Below, in pieces: positions 43,183-52,652 of a stretch of DNA of 64,000 bases. A program made the position numbers and the translations under genes. The stretch's first letter is position 1. Each line of letters begins with the position of its first letter. Origin of the DNA: Pukyongia sp. (GTDB lineage: Bacteria > Bacteroidota > Bacteroidia > Flavobacteriales > Flavobacteriaceae); assembly GCA_030148705.1 (NCBI GenBank), contig JASBSY010000023.1:1-64000 (forward strand), given 5' to 3'. The notes beneath the pieces are model-generated. The model was not told the origin of the DNA. It saw nothing but the letters and a program-made list of their open reading frames with translations, and did not search any database.

Positions 43183-44628
43183 TTATTCAATCAGCAACCA
43201 GTTATTCATACGCTGCATATATGATTTCCCCGTTTCGGAGCTGACGATATGGAGTACTTCATAGGCTCCCGGTTCAAAAAATATTTTATTGATGGTACAG
43301 CTATAAGCGGCAAATCTATAATCTGCTCCCTTTTGCTGAATTAATATCGAATCGGTCCTATTCTCCAGTTCATTTATTGTGACAAATACAAAGTTATCGT
43401 CTTTCGCCAATGCTATAACTTTTTCGGACTGCTCAGAGGGAGCATTGGTATGCTTCATCCAGCCTTCAATTCTAACGAACCTGAATTCAGACGGAACCCG
43501 AACGGTATCCTTCCTGCCTTCCCTATACGATTTCTTATATATCAATCGGGAAATTGCTCCTTCCATGGAGCCTTCAGCAGCTTCTATTGAATTGTAACTG
43601 AGGTATTCCGGAGTCCGATCCAGGGATAAAGAGGAAGGTTGATGGTTATAATTCTCTAAAATGAATTCGGATAGGGCGTTTGATGTTTTTATAATCCCCT
43701 TGTAATTTAGATGTTGACTCTTTCTAATTTCTCCTTCATTTATAAGATAGGTTTCATTCAGCCCTTTCAAATATCTGTTGTAATCGAAAAAATGAACCGA
43801 GCCATGTCCGGAAATGTGTTCAGACAGTTGTTTATGGAACCGTTCGAAACTGTGTTCTACGAGTTTGTAGTATGAGTCGTATACCGGAACGGTAAAAAAT
43901 AAAAGGTCGAAATCGTGTTTTTCAGAAAGTGCAATTAGCTTATCCACAAAAAAATGCTCCTTTTTATCCAGATATATCTCATTACCCGGATAGCGTTTTT
44001 CCTTAAATTTCTCCACCTGCGCTTTCGTGATAAAACTATTTTTACGCTGCATCAACTGGAGATCCCTTTTATTACTTTCATTCGTTGAATACTTTAAATC
44101 ATCGATAAATGATTTGGGGTCGAGCAGCCTGTTTTTGTATCTGAATAAATAGAACTTCTGATAAAAATCTTCCCCCCGGTCTTCGATCATTATATCACGA
44201 TATGTATATGCGGAATACTCATCAAATGCTTTATTATCAACAACTTTTAAAACTGCATCTGAACTGACGCCAAAACTGGATGAATTATGCATGATCATCG
44301 GATAGGTTTCAAGTATAACCAGCTTAGGTGACTGGGTTTTAAGTGCTTCGGAAATATTGTGATAAATCTGATAGATATCGGTACCGGCTCCACTTAAGGC
44401 CTCCGTTTTCATCCGTGTTCTTGCTTCTAAAATATAGGGGTCCACTCCCAGGCCCATATGTGAATTACCTACGAGAAGAATATCAACAGAACCTTCCTTA
44501 GCCTCATAAAAGTCATTGACCATGCCGATTAACCCTGATTTGTTATGATAGAATAATAAATCGGAAGCATACATTAATCCGCAAAAGATAGAGAGAAACA
44601 ATACTGATTTAAGTATAAGGGTTCTCAT
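43183..44628 (-). CDS. SGNH/DltD-like protein, paralog A (O-acetylation module)
   Basis: 481 aa, N-terminal TM; VDILLVGNSHMGLGVDPYILEARTR, SQHLNYKGIIKTS. Confidence 0.65.
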   Translation of the reverse strand: MRTLILKSVLFLSIFCGLMYASDLLFYHNKSGLIGMVNDFYEAKEGSVDILLVGNSHMGLGVDPYILEARTRMKTEALSGAGTDIYQIYHNISEALKTQSPKLVILETYPMIMHNSSSFGVSSDAVLKVVDNKAFDEYSAYTYRDIMIEDRGEDFYQKFYLFRYKNRLLDPKSFIDDLKYSTNESNKRDLQLMQRKNSFITKAQVEKFKEKRYPGNEIYLDKKEHFFVDKLIALSEKHDFDLLFFTVPVYDSYYKLVEHSFERFHKQLSEHISGHGSVHFFDYNRYLKGLNETYLINEGEIRKSQHLNYKGIIKTSNALSEFILENYNHQPSSLSLDRTPEYLSYNSIEAAEGSMEGAISRLIYKKSYREGRKDTVRVPSEFRFVRIEGWMKHTNAPSEQSEKVIALAKDDNFVFVTINELENRTDSILIQQKGADYRFAAYSCTINKIFFEPGAYEVLHIVSSETGKSYMQRMNNWLLIE

Positions 44629-44734
44629 AAAAAGGTATTTTGGATGAAGTTAACAAAAAGCGATGTTGATTTAAACATTAAGTTCTAATTCAGACAATAG
44701 CAGTTACCTCACCTCCGCTGGTGCCGGCAGCGAA

Positions 44735-46192
44735 TTATTCAATCAAAAGGGAGACCTCAGTTTTGTTAAGGATGATTTCATCCGGTTCTTCATAAACAAG
44801 ATATAATTCATACACTCCCGGCTCGAACAGAGTTTTGGGTACTCTCCGATTATAAAAACCGGCGGAAGCGTATTGTTCTCCCCGATCTTTTATATGTTCA
44901 GGAACCGGAGCTGCCCATAACTTTCTCTGGATATAGACAAAATCATCCTTCTTTAAAGCAAATCGCTTTTTTTTCAAATCATCGGCTCCGTCCGAATCAA
45001 AGTGCATCCACCCCTCTATTTTAATATGTTGATCTGCCGGTTTTACCACGAAGTATTTCCTGTTTAAACTATCTATTGGCCTCCTGCCGTTAACCTTTGT
45101 TACCGCACCCGATAACCTGGTATCGGAAGATTTACCGATTAAACCATACATATAATCCTCAATTTGAATTTTATCAATGTTTTTTCCGCCGGCTTCAATT
45201 TGATACTTAGATTGAATGTAATCGACTACGATTCCTGTAGTTCTTATCTGTCCGGAATAATTAAGGTGCTGATTGGTGTGTAATCTCCTTTCGTTGAGAA
45301 TCAGGTTTCTGCTGAACCCCCCAAACTCGTAATTGAGATCCAGTAAATCCACGTGGTCGTGTGCGGCTGTTAGCGCATTTAAGTGTTTATGAAGCCGGTC
45401 GAATCCCACTTTGACCTTGTCGAAATAAACGTCGTAAACCGGTACGGATAGAAATAACAATTTTATACCTTCTTCTTGTGTGAGGCTAATAATCTCCTTC
45501 AGAAAGTATTCCTCATCCTCGGAAATATACATTTTGTCCTCTTTGAACTTATAACGCATATATCGCGGTTCTAAGGCCATACTCATCTGGTCTGTTCGGT
45601 AATATCTTCGGTAATAAGCTTCTTCAGCAGTTAAGGTAGTTTCGATTAGAAGGGATTCTTCCATCAGTTCCAGGTTCGTCCAACGTTCGTGGTACCGAAA
45701 AAAGTTAAACATATGAAACCACTTGTCGTTACCGGGATACGCCCTGCTAATTTCTTTGTATTTTATCTCCCCAAAACGCTTGGAATGAGGCGCTGAAAAA
45801 TTTTGGTTTCTTAAATTTCCATCTACAAATAAATTGTTGTTTCCACTACTGGGGGCAAAAATTGGCCAGGTCTCTATAACCACCAATTTCGGAGATTGTG
45901 AATTGAGGCTTTCCAGTAAATCATAATACACCTGGGCTATGTTAGAACCGGATGAAAAAACAAGCCGTGAATTTAAGCCTGTACGAGCGTCGAATACCCT
46001 TGGATCTATTCCCCTAAACAAATGAGAATTTCCTAAAAAAAGCACATCCAGCGAATTGTTTGCCGTAGCATACAACATTTCGTAGGAATTCACATCCTCT
46101 TTCGATTTGTCCAGTAACAGTCGATCAAATGGGTATAAGGCCGCTGCCAGCAGGCCGGAAAATAGTAATGTCTTTAGCAGAAGTCCCTTCAT
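44735..46192 (-). CDS. SGNH/DltD-like protein, paralog B
   Basis: 485 aa; LDVLFLGNSHLFRGIDPRVFDARTG, TNQHLNYSGQIRTTG. Confidence 0.65.
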   Translation of the reverse strand: MKGLLLKTLLFSGLLAAALYPFDRLLLDKSKEDVNSYEMLYATANNSLDVLFLGNSHLFRGIDPRVFDARTGLNSRLVFSSGSNIAQVYYDLLESLNSQSPKLVVIETWPIFAPSSGNNNLFVDGNLRNQNFSAPHSKRFGEIKYKEISRAYPGNDKWFHMFNFFRYHERWTNLELMEESLLIETTLTAEEAYYRRYYRTDQMSMALEPRYMRYKFKEDKMYISEDEEYFLKEIISLTQEEGIKLLFLSVPVYDVYFDKVKVGFDRLHKHLNALTAAHDHVDLLDLNYEFGGFSRNLILNERRLHTNQHLNYSGQIRTTGIVVDYIQSKYQIEAGGKNIDKIQIEDYMYGLIGKSSDTRLSGAVTKVNGRRPIDSLNRKYFVVKPADQHIKIEGWMHFDSDGADDLKKKRFALKKDDFVYIQRKLWAAPVPEHIKDRGEQYASAGFYNRRVPKTLFEPGVYELYLVYEEPDEIILNKTEVSLLIE

Positions 46193-46210
46193 CTAAAATT
46201 ATAATTATTC

Positions 46211-47647
46211 TTATTTTATGGCAACCCATTTCCAGGGATCCATAATATAAACAGTCCCTTGAGCTGCTTCAATTAAATTGTAAATTTTATACTCACTATT
46301 GCTAAGCATATCTGTTGTAAACAATGCAGTGAAATACTGGCGTTGAGCCTTACGCGGGTCGGATTTAGCTTGTTCGTTTTCTGTAAGCGTGGCTTGTGCC
46401 AAATGAATTTCACCATCTTCATTCTTTAACGCCACGTAAAAATTTAATTCTTCTTCCATTTTGCCGGTAAGTTGCATCCAGCCTCTAATTTTAAGTGCTT
46501 CAGTGTTTTCGTTAAAGGTGAGCAAATTCTTTGTTGATGAAAATTTATAGGGCTTATTGTTAACAGATTCGGCCGCACCCCTAAATATAGTATCCGACTT
46601 AATATTCCCTGAATACAACACCAGGTTTTCCATTTTCATTCTCACTGAATCAACCTTATCTGCCTTACCGTTATAGTAATTTGCTACAGAAGTAGTTGCC
46701 CGCACGATTCCTCTGTAATTGAGATGTTGATTAAAGCTAACCTGCTTTTCATTAAAAATAAAACTTCGATCATATCCCTCTTCCAAATAATTGAGGTTGT
46801 AAAATTGAATGTTTTCATTTTGCTCGACAATAGAATCCAGCGTGCTTTTTATTCGACCAAATCCTTCTTTTGTTTTCTGAAAATATTCGCTGTATACCGG
46901 GACAGATACAAATAGTAAATCAAAATTAAACTCGCGCGATAGTTCAATGATTTTCTGCAGGTAGAATAATTCATCTTCCGAGATGAACAGTTCTTCTGCT
47001 TCAAAATCGGTTTGAGCGAACTGACGAACCATGGCATCGGTTAGTTTGGATTTATTAAGCTGTGTCCGTTTAAAGTTTCTTTTAGGGTCATTGTCCTTGC
47101 TATAAGAAAGGAAAGACGGATACATCTCTTCCTTAGTCCAGAAATCGTGATATCGAATCATATCGAAAAGCTGATACCAGGAAAGATGGCTGCGGCCAAC
47201 CACAAAGTTCTGTTCCAGTTCCGATTCGATCTGAATACCTAAATGCGAACCTGTAATAAAACGAAGTGGGTAATATCGCTCATTGATATAATTGGAATAT
47301 GGATTTGGGGTAACCAACGGCCAGGTGTCCAGGACTACCGTTTCAGGGTTTTGAAACTCCAGGGCTTTTTTAAGATTCCAATAAACCTGATCTATACCGA
47401 TATCTGTTCCGATAATCATTTCGGTTTTCTTATCGGTTTTTGTTTCAAAAACCACTGGGTCGATGCCTTTCCAAAAATGAGAACTTCCCAACATCAAAAC
47501 CTCTACCGATCCCCTCGGGGCTTTTAAAAATGACAGTACGGATGAAGTACTGCCCCGCCGGTATTCGATAAAAATAGATTCCAACATAGACAGCCCGCCA
47601 AGCAGTAAAAAAAGAAAGACACCTATTTTAAATATCAGTTTCTTCAA
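46211..47647 (-). CDS. SGNH/DltD-like protein, paralog C
   Basis: 478 aa; VEVLMLGSSHFWKGIDPVVFETKTD, FNQHLNYRGIVRATT. Confidence 0.65.
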   Translation of the reverse strand: MKKLIFKIGVFLFLLLGGLSMLESIFIEYRRGSTSSVLSFLKAPRGSVEVLMLGSSHFWKGIDPVVFETKTDKKTEMIIGTDIGIDQVYWNLKKALEFQNPETVVLDTWPLVTPNPYSNYINERYYPLRFITGSHLGIQIESELEQNFVVGRSHLSWYQLFDMIRYHDFWTKEEMYPSFLSYSKDNDPKRNFKRTQLNKSKLTDAMVRQFAQTDFEAEELFISEDELFYLQKIIELSREFNFDLLFVSVPVYSEYFQKTKEGFGRIKSTLDSIVEQNENIQFYNLNYLEEGYDRSFIFNEKQVSFNQHLNYRGIVRATTSVANYYNGKADKVDSVRMKMENLVLYSGNIKSDTIFRGAAESVNNKPYKFSSTKNLLTFNENTEALKIRGWMQLTGKMEEELNFYVALKNEDGEIHLAQATLTENEQAKSDPRKAQRQYFTALFTTDMLSNSEYKIYNLIEAAQGTVYIMDPWKWVAIK

Positions 47648-47652
47648 AACCG

Positions 47653-49125
47653 TTAAAATTGAAAGTATATAAATTCCTGGGCATGCTCATCTCCATATAC
47701 GCCGAAGATGATTATCGTAAAAACAATCACAAAATAAAAAGCCCAACGCAGGACAATACCGTTACGGTTAAGTAACTTCAGCAAATTATAGCGTTGATGA
47801 ATTACCTCGGCGACTAAGAGGGCGAGAATAGAAAAACACACAACTTTGAACTCATTTGGTTGAAACCCTATGAGGTAGATACTGTCGGTAAAAATGTGTG
47901 AAACTTGAAAATCTTTAAAAATACCACCGGCTACCATTATTGCATCACCTAAACTGTTTGCTCTGAAAAACACCCAGGCCAGACATACAAGTACAAACGT
48001 AATCCCTCCAAAAAATAGCTGATTCGAAAAAGTCTGTTTATGAAAACCGATTTTGGTAAACCAGGGGCGCTTAATGTTATAGACGGCTTTTTCAACCATT
48101 AGTCCGAGCCCGTGAATGGCTCCCCAAATGACAAAAGTCCAGGCGGCTCCGTGCCAGAGACCACTCACCACGAAGACGATAAAGAGATTGGCATAGGTGC
48201 GATACTTGCCCTTGCGACTCCCTCCCAGGGGTATGTAAACATAATCCCTAAACCAGGTCGACAACGAAATATGCCATCTTCTCCAAAACTACGTCAGGGA
48301 CTTGGAAAAATAAGGGGAGTTGAAGTTTTTCATCAGGTCGAAGCCCATAGTTCTGGCTGCTCCAATCGCGATATCACTATACCCTGAAAAATCACAATAT
48401 ATCTGGAACGCAAAAAGAATTGTGGCGTATACGTAAGTCACCCCGTGATGATCGCCTGCGTTGTTGTAGACTTCATTGACATAGATCGCAGCCCGGTCTG
48501 CGATTACCATCTTTTTGAACAAGCCAAACGCCATTAACAACAACCCGCTTTTTACCCGTGCATAGTCGAAATTGTAGATCTTCTTAAATTGTGGTAACAG
48601 ATGAGAAGCTCGTTCGATAGGCCCGGCCACCAACTGAGGAAAAAAGGCAACAAAGGCAAAAAATGACAACCAGTCCCGAGTGGGCTTCAGTTGTTTTTTA
48701 TAGATATCTATGGTATAGCTTAGTGTCTGAAAGGTGTAAAAACTAATTCCTACAGGTAATATGATATTGAGCGTAGATGCTTCGATCTCCCCACCGAACA
48801 GTCTGAATGAATCCACGAAAGACTCGATAAAGAAATTAGCATACTTAAAGTACAGAAGAAAACCAAGGTTTACGCCTAAACTGAGGAACAGCCACGCTTT
48901 GCGCTTCTTCGTATCCTCCGTTTGAAAAAGCTTTTGTCCCACTATGAAATCTACCGCAGAACTTATTATTATTAAGAAAAGAAACCTCCAGTCCCACCAA
49001 CCGTAAAACACATAGCTGGAAACAAGAATAAGTGCATTTCGAAGATTTAATTTTTTGGATACTGCCCAGTACAATAAAAATACGATAGGGAAAAATAGGG
49101 CAAAATCAATAGAATTAAAGAGCAT
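47653..49125 (-). pseudogene. MBOAT family O-acyltransferase interrupted by one in-frame TAG (48289-48291)
   Basis: ORFs 48289-49125 (N-terminal) and 47653-48264 (C-terminal) are in the same frame. Reading through gives ...[29 protein letters not shown]..., colinear with [27 protein letters not shown] of the MBOAT at 3544-4974. Confidence 0.85.
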
Positions 49126-49210
49126 TTTGTAAGGTGAGGTTTACATTGGTTTTAATATAGACTCAATTTAAAGAATATGGTTGCGTCCAATAACAATAGG
49201 AACTGTACTT

Positions 49211-50116
49211 CTAAAAGTATCCTTGTCTTTTCCGGTCCTCCATCGCGGTTTCACTGCGCTTATCGTCACTCCTGTTCCCCCGCTCGGTTTGCTTCATGGC
49301 AGATACTTCGGCCACGATCTTTTCAAGCGTGTCGGCATCGCTCTCTATACCCCCGGTAATCGTTATATCGCCCAGGGTGCGGAAACGGATTTTCTTTTTG
49401 TGAACTTCTTCCCCTTCTTCCAGCTTCAGGTGATCGGAAACAGGAATCCAGGAGTTCTGGCGCCATACAACCTCTCTTTCATGTGCAAAGTAAAGCGAAG
49501 GGATGGCTATATTCTCCCGTAGAATGTAATTCCATACGTCCATTTCGGTCCAGTTGCTTATGGGAAATGCCCTGAAGTGCTCTCCTTCGAAATGCTTGCC
49601 ATTTAACAAATTCCACAGTTCGGGGCGTTGGTTTTTAGGGTCCCACTGACCAAAATCGTCCCTGTGAGAGAAAAATCGCTCCTTGGCCCTGGCCTTTTCT
49701 TCGTCCCTGCGGCCACCTCCTATGGCGCAATCCACCTTGTTGGTTTCTATAGCATCTAGCAATGTGGTAATTTGTAAAGCATTTCTGGTAGCGTTCTTTC
49801 CTTTTTCCTCTGCCACTCTTCCTGTATCGATAGATTCCTGAACCGATCCCACAATAAGCTGTGCTCCCAGGTCTTTAATCAGGTCGTCCCTGAATTTGAT
49901 GGTTTCCGGAAAGTTATGACCTGTATCCACATGCATCAGTGGAAACGGGATGCGTGAGGGCCAGAATGCTTTTTTGGCCAAATGAGTAACTACAATCGAA
50001 TCCTTTCCCCCGGAAAACAGGATCACCGGATTTTGAAATTGCGCCCAAACCTCCCTGAGGATAAAGATTGCTTCCGATTCTAATTCGTCCAGGTAATTTA
50101 AATAATACTTACTCAT
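49211..50116 (-). CDS. cysD: Sulfate adenylyltransferase small subunit
   Basis: 301 aa; LYLDELESEAIFILREVWAQF-type start, ILFSGGKDSIVVTHLAKKAF, GGGRRDEEKARAKER, terminal MEDRKRQGYF. Confidence 0.95.
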   Translation of the reverse strand: MSKYYLNYLDELESEAIFILREVWAQFQNPVILFSGGKDSIVVTHLAKKAFWPSRIPFPLMHVDTGHNFPETIKFRDDLIKDLGAQLIVGSVQESIDTGRVAEEKGKNATRNALQITTLLDAIETNKVDCAIGGGRRDEEKARAKERFFSHRDDFGQWDPKNQRPELWNLLNGKHFEGEHFRAFPISNWTEMDVWNYILRENIAIPSLYFAHEREVVWRQNSWIPVSDHLKLEEGEEVHKKKIRFRTLGDITITGGIESDADTLEKIVAEVSAMKQTERGNRSDDKRSETAMEDRKRQGYF

Positions 50117-50738
50117 CTGTGTATGCTAATTTAGATTGTATTTTCGATAAAATAATAGTTACGGCTTCTTCCACCGTTAATTCCGTAGTGTCGATCTCAA
50201 CATCGGGATTCTCCGGTGCCTCATAAGGCGCATTGATCCCGGTAAAATTAAGTATCTCCCCCGCCCTGGCTTTGGCATAAAGCCCTTTTACATCCCGTTT
50301 TTCGCATTCCTCCAAAGGGGTGTTCACAAAGATCTCCACGTAATTCTCGGCGCCAATAATCTCGCTTATACGATTCCGGTCTGCCTTATAAGGGGAAACA
50401 AAAGCAGCCAGAACCACTAAACCTGCATCGACCATAAGATTTGCTACCTCTGCTATCCGCCTGATATTTTCAGTACGATCCTCAGGGCTGAAGGAAAGAT
50501 TTTTGTTTAATCCTTGACGCACATTGTCGCCATCGAGTGTGTAGGTATGAACATTGCGCTTCTGAAGTGCGCGCTCAACGGCATTGGCAATGGTAGATTT
50601 GCCCGAACCCGATAAACCCGTAAACCATAACAAAAAGGATTTGTGCCCATTTTGAATGTTACGGTCTTTCCTGCCTACGCTAAAATTATGTTTTACAATA
50701 TTCTTCATTTCAGGCACTTCGTCGTTTTTTAAGGCCAA
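50109..50738 (-). CDS. cysC: Adenylyl-sulfate kinase
   Basis: 209 aa; LLWFTGLSGSGKSTIANAVERAL, YTLDGDNVRQGLNKNLSFSPEDRTENIRR; true start may be at 50708. Confidence 0.94.
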   Translation of the reverse strand: MALKNDEVPEMKNIVKHNFSVGRKDRNIQNGHKSFLLWFTGLSGSGKSTIANAVERALQKRNVHTYTLDGDNVRQGLNKNLSFSPEDRTENIRRIAEVANLMVDAGLVVLAAFVSPYKADRNRISEIIGAENYVEIFVNTPLEECEKRDVKGLYAKARAGEILNFTGINAPYEAPENPDVEIDTTELTVEEAVTIILSKIQSKLAYTDE

Positions 50739-51138
50739 AATTGAGGCGGTACCATACTCTTTCGTGAATATAATACAAAATCATCTTTGTTATCAGTTCG
50801 GCAATTCCAATTTTCAAACCGGTTAGTGGATTACCGGTAATTATCCAGGACAAAAGCATCGTATCGAGCGTTCCTACAGCTCTCCAGGTAAAGGTTTTTG
50901 CGATATGTCGTTTCCTGCTTTCGCGCATCACCCCGCTTTTGGACAGGTTGATCTTAAACCAAACCCGTTCATGCAGGTAATACAACCCCATTTTGGTGAT
51001 CACTTCAGCAAAGCCGATCTTTAGGCCGGTCCACGGATTCCCGGTAATAATCCAGGAGAGTATAATGGTATCGATTGTACCTACTATTCTCCAGGTAACG
51101 GCCTTGGCTATATGTCGCTTGTGCGAATGATCCCTCAT
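50710..51138 (-). CDS. Duplicated DUF2061-type membrane protein
   Basis: 142 aa made of two similar ~65-aa units: RHIAKAVTWRIVGTIDTIILSWIITGNPWTGLKIG... and RHIAKTFTWRAVGTLDTMLLSWIITGNPLTGLKIG... Confidence 0.88.
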   Translation of the reverse strand: MRDHSHKRHIAKAVTWRIVGTIDTIILSWIITGNPWTGLKIGFAEVITKMGLYYLHERVWFKINLSKSGVMRESRKRHIAKTFTWRAVGTLDTMLLSWIITGNPLTGLKIGIAELITKMILYYIHERVWYRLNFGLKKRRSA

Positions 51139-51926
51139 TGGTTTTTCACAAGAAAATAATTGTTTAGCAGGTTCTCCTTATTGTACTGAAGCGGCTTATT
51201 GGTTGTAATATCGATCACCTCTGCTCCTACCGCACTACAGATTGCCTGTCCTGCCGCCGTGTCCCACTCCATTGTTGGTGCATAGCGAGGATACATATGC
51301 GCAAGACCTTCGGCCACGAGGCAAAACTTCAAGCTGCTTCCACGCGAGACGATCTCCACCCGCTTACTCTTCTCTATATCTGCAACAAAGGCCCGGGTAT
51401 CATCATTCAGGTGTGAACGACTTCCTACGATCTTTACCGGCTCCGACAACCCGACCATAGGGGCGATTTCCGATGCTTTGCCTACAATGGACTCCACGGC
51501 CGCATCTGTATTGTCCAATTCGATTTTAAAAGATGTACTTCCGTCTTCGGAAGTGAAGTACAGTGTTTTGGTAACCGGAACATAAATTACTCCAAGAAAC
51601 GGATTTCCCTTGTCTACCAAAGCAATATTCACCGTAAACTCGCCATTGCGCTTCACAAACTCCTTTGTCCCATCCAGGGGGTCCACTATCCAACAACGGC
51701 TCCAATTGCGGCGTACATCGTAGGATATTTGTTTATTCTCTTCACTTATAATAGGAATATCGGTCTTTTTCAGGTAGTCGTTTATTACATCATTGGCCTT
51801 CTCATCGGCGATTGTAAGTGGTGAGGCATCGCCCTTGTACTCCACGTTGAAATCGGTCGAATAGATCTTTAGGATCTCCTCTCCTGCATCGATGGCTGCG
51901 CGTATGGCAAGATGAAGTATATTCAT
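51135..51926 (-). CDS. cysQ: 3'(2'),5'-bisphosphate nucleotidase
   Basis: 263 aa; PIISEENKQISYDVRRNWSRCWIVDPLDGTKEFVKRNGEFTVNIAL, MEWDTAAGQAICSAVG. Confidence 0.93.
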   Translation of the reverse strand: MNILHLAIRAAIDAGEEILKIYSTDFNVEYKGDASPLTIADEKANDVINDYLKKTDIPIISEENKQISYDVRRNWSRCWIVDPLDGTKEFVKRNGEFTVNIALVDKGNPFLGVIYVPVTKTLYFTSEDGSTSFKIELDNTDAAVESIVGKASEIAPMVGLSEPVKIVGSRSHLNDDTRAFVADIEKSKRVEIVSRGSSLKFCLVAEGLAHMYPRYAPTMEWDTAAGQAICSAVGAEVIDITTNKPLQYNKENLLNNYFLVKNQ

Positions 51927-51951
51927 TATATCAGGGCTTTTTTTCAGAGCG

Positions 51952-51959
51952 CAAAGCTA
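51952..51959 (-). promoter_or_regulatory. Candidate -7 element for the cysQ-led polysaccharide cluster
   Basis: Minus-strand TAGCTTTG (TAnnTTTG), 26 nt upstream of the cysQ start; -33 unclear. Confidence 0.4.
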
Positions 51960-52079
51960 CAACAAATAGCCGACTTTAAGCTTTTCTACACTTCTAAATA
52001 CCCCATTGTTCTATATCCGGAATTCAATAAAAAAAGTCGTTCTAATGGCGTTAAAGAAATGGTAAAGGCCTCAAAATTA

Positions 52080-52110
52080 TTGTGTTCGTACTAAAGAGGT
52101 CGTAATTTTA
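52080..52110 (+). promoter_or_regulatory. Candidate dps promoter
   Basis: TTG (52080-52082) - N20 - TAATTTTA (52103-52110), 19 nt before the ATG. Confidence 0.4.
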
Positions 52111-52129
52111 CTGCACAAAATACTAAACT

Positions 52130-52621
52130 ATGAGCTATTTAAACTTAGATAAGGCCAAAACCGAGAAAACGGTTAAGGAACTCAACGTCTTGCTGGCCGA
52201 TTTACATTTGTACTATCAGAAACTGAGGAATTTTCACTGGAATATTGTGGGAAAACACTTTTTCGATCTTCATATGAAGTTCGAGGAAATGTACGACGAC
52301 GCAAAATTAAAGGTGGATGAAGTGGCAGAACGCATACTTACACTTCGTTACCAGCCCGTGAGCAACTACTCGGATTATCTGAAATCGTCAAACCTGAAGG
52401 AATCTGCTTCCGAATTAAAGGACACAGAAATGGTAAAAGCGCTGCTTAAGGATCACGGAGCCATCATCAAACAGATGCGGGCGGTTGTGGAGAAGGCCGA
52501 TGCCGCAGGCGATGAAGGTACTATCGATATGATTGGAGCCTATATCGCCGATTTGGAGAAAACAAGCTGGATGCTGGACGCCTGGAGCATGAGTGCCACA
52601 GATACGCATTCTAAACTATAA
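52130..52621 (+). CDS. Dps family DNA-binding ferritin-like protein
   Basis: 163 aa; LLADLHLYYQKLRNFHWNIVGKHFFDLHMKFEEMYDDAKLKVDEVAERILTL. Confidence 0.94.
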   Translation: MSYLNLDKAKTEKTVKELNVLLADLHLYYQKLRNFHWNIVGKHFFDLHMKFEEMYDDAKLKVDEVAERILTLRYQPVSNYSDYLKSSNLKESASELKDTEMVKALLKDHGAIIKQMRAVVEKADAAGDEGTIDMIGAYIADLEKTSWMLDAWSMSATDTHSKL

Positions 52622-52629
52622 CGAAACTT

Positions 52630-52652
52630 GCCTGCACTATGCAGGCTTTTTT
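52630..52652 (+). terminator. Rho-independent terminator after dps, abutting the next start codon
   Basis: GCCTGC-ACTAT-GCAGGC-TTTTTT immediately followed by ATG at 52653. Confidence 0.75.

Noticed and set aside
48112-48387. 91-aa plus-strand ORF spanning the MBOAT stop
   Set aside because: Antisense to the MBOAT; no domain or RBS support
47653-49125. Two separate MBOAT genes or a frameshift
   Set aside because: Both halves are in the same reading frame with a single TAG between them, so neither a frameshift nor two genes is needed; the second ORF begins at a TTG only because the track allows it
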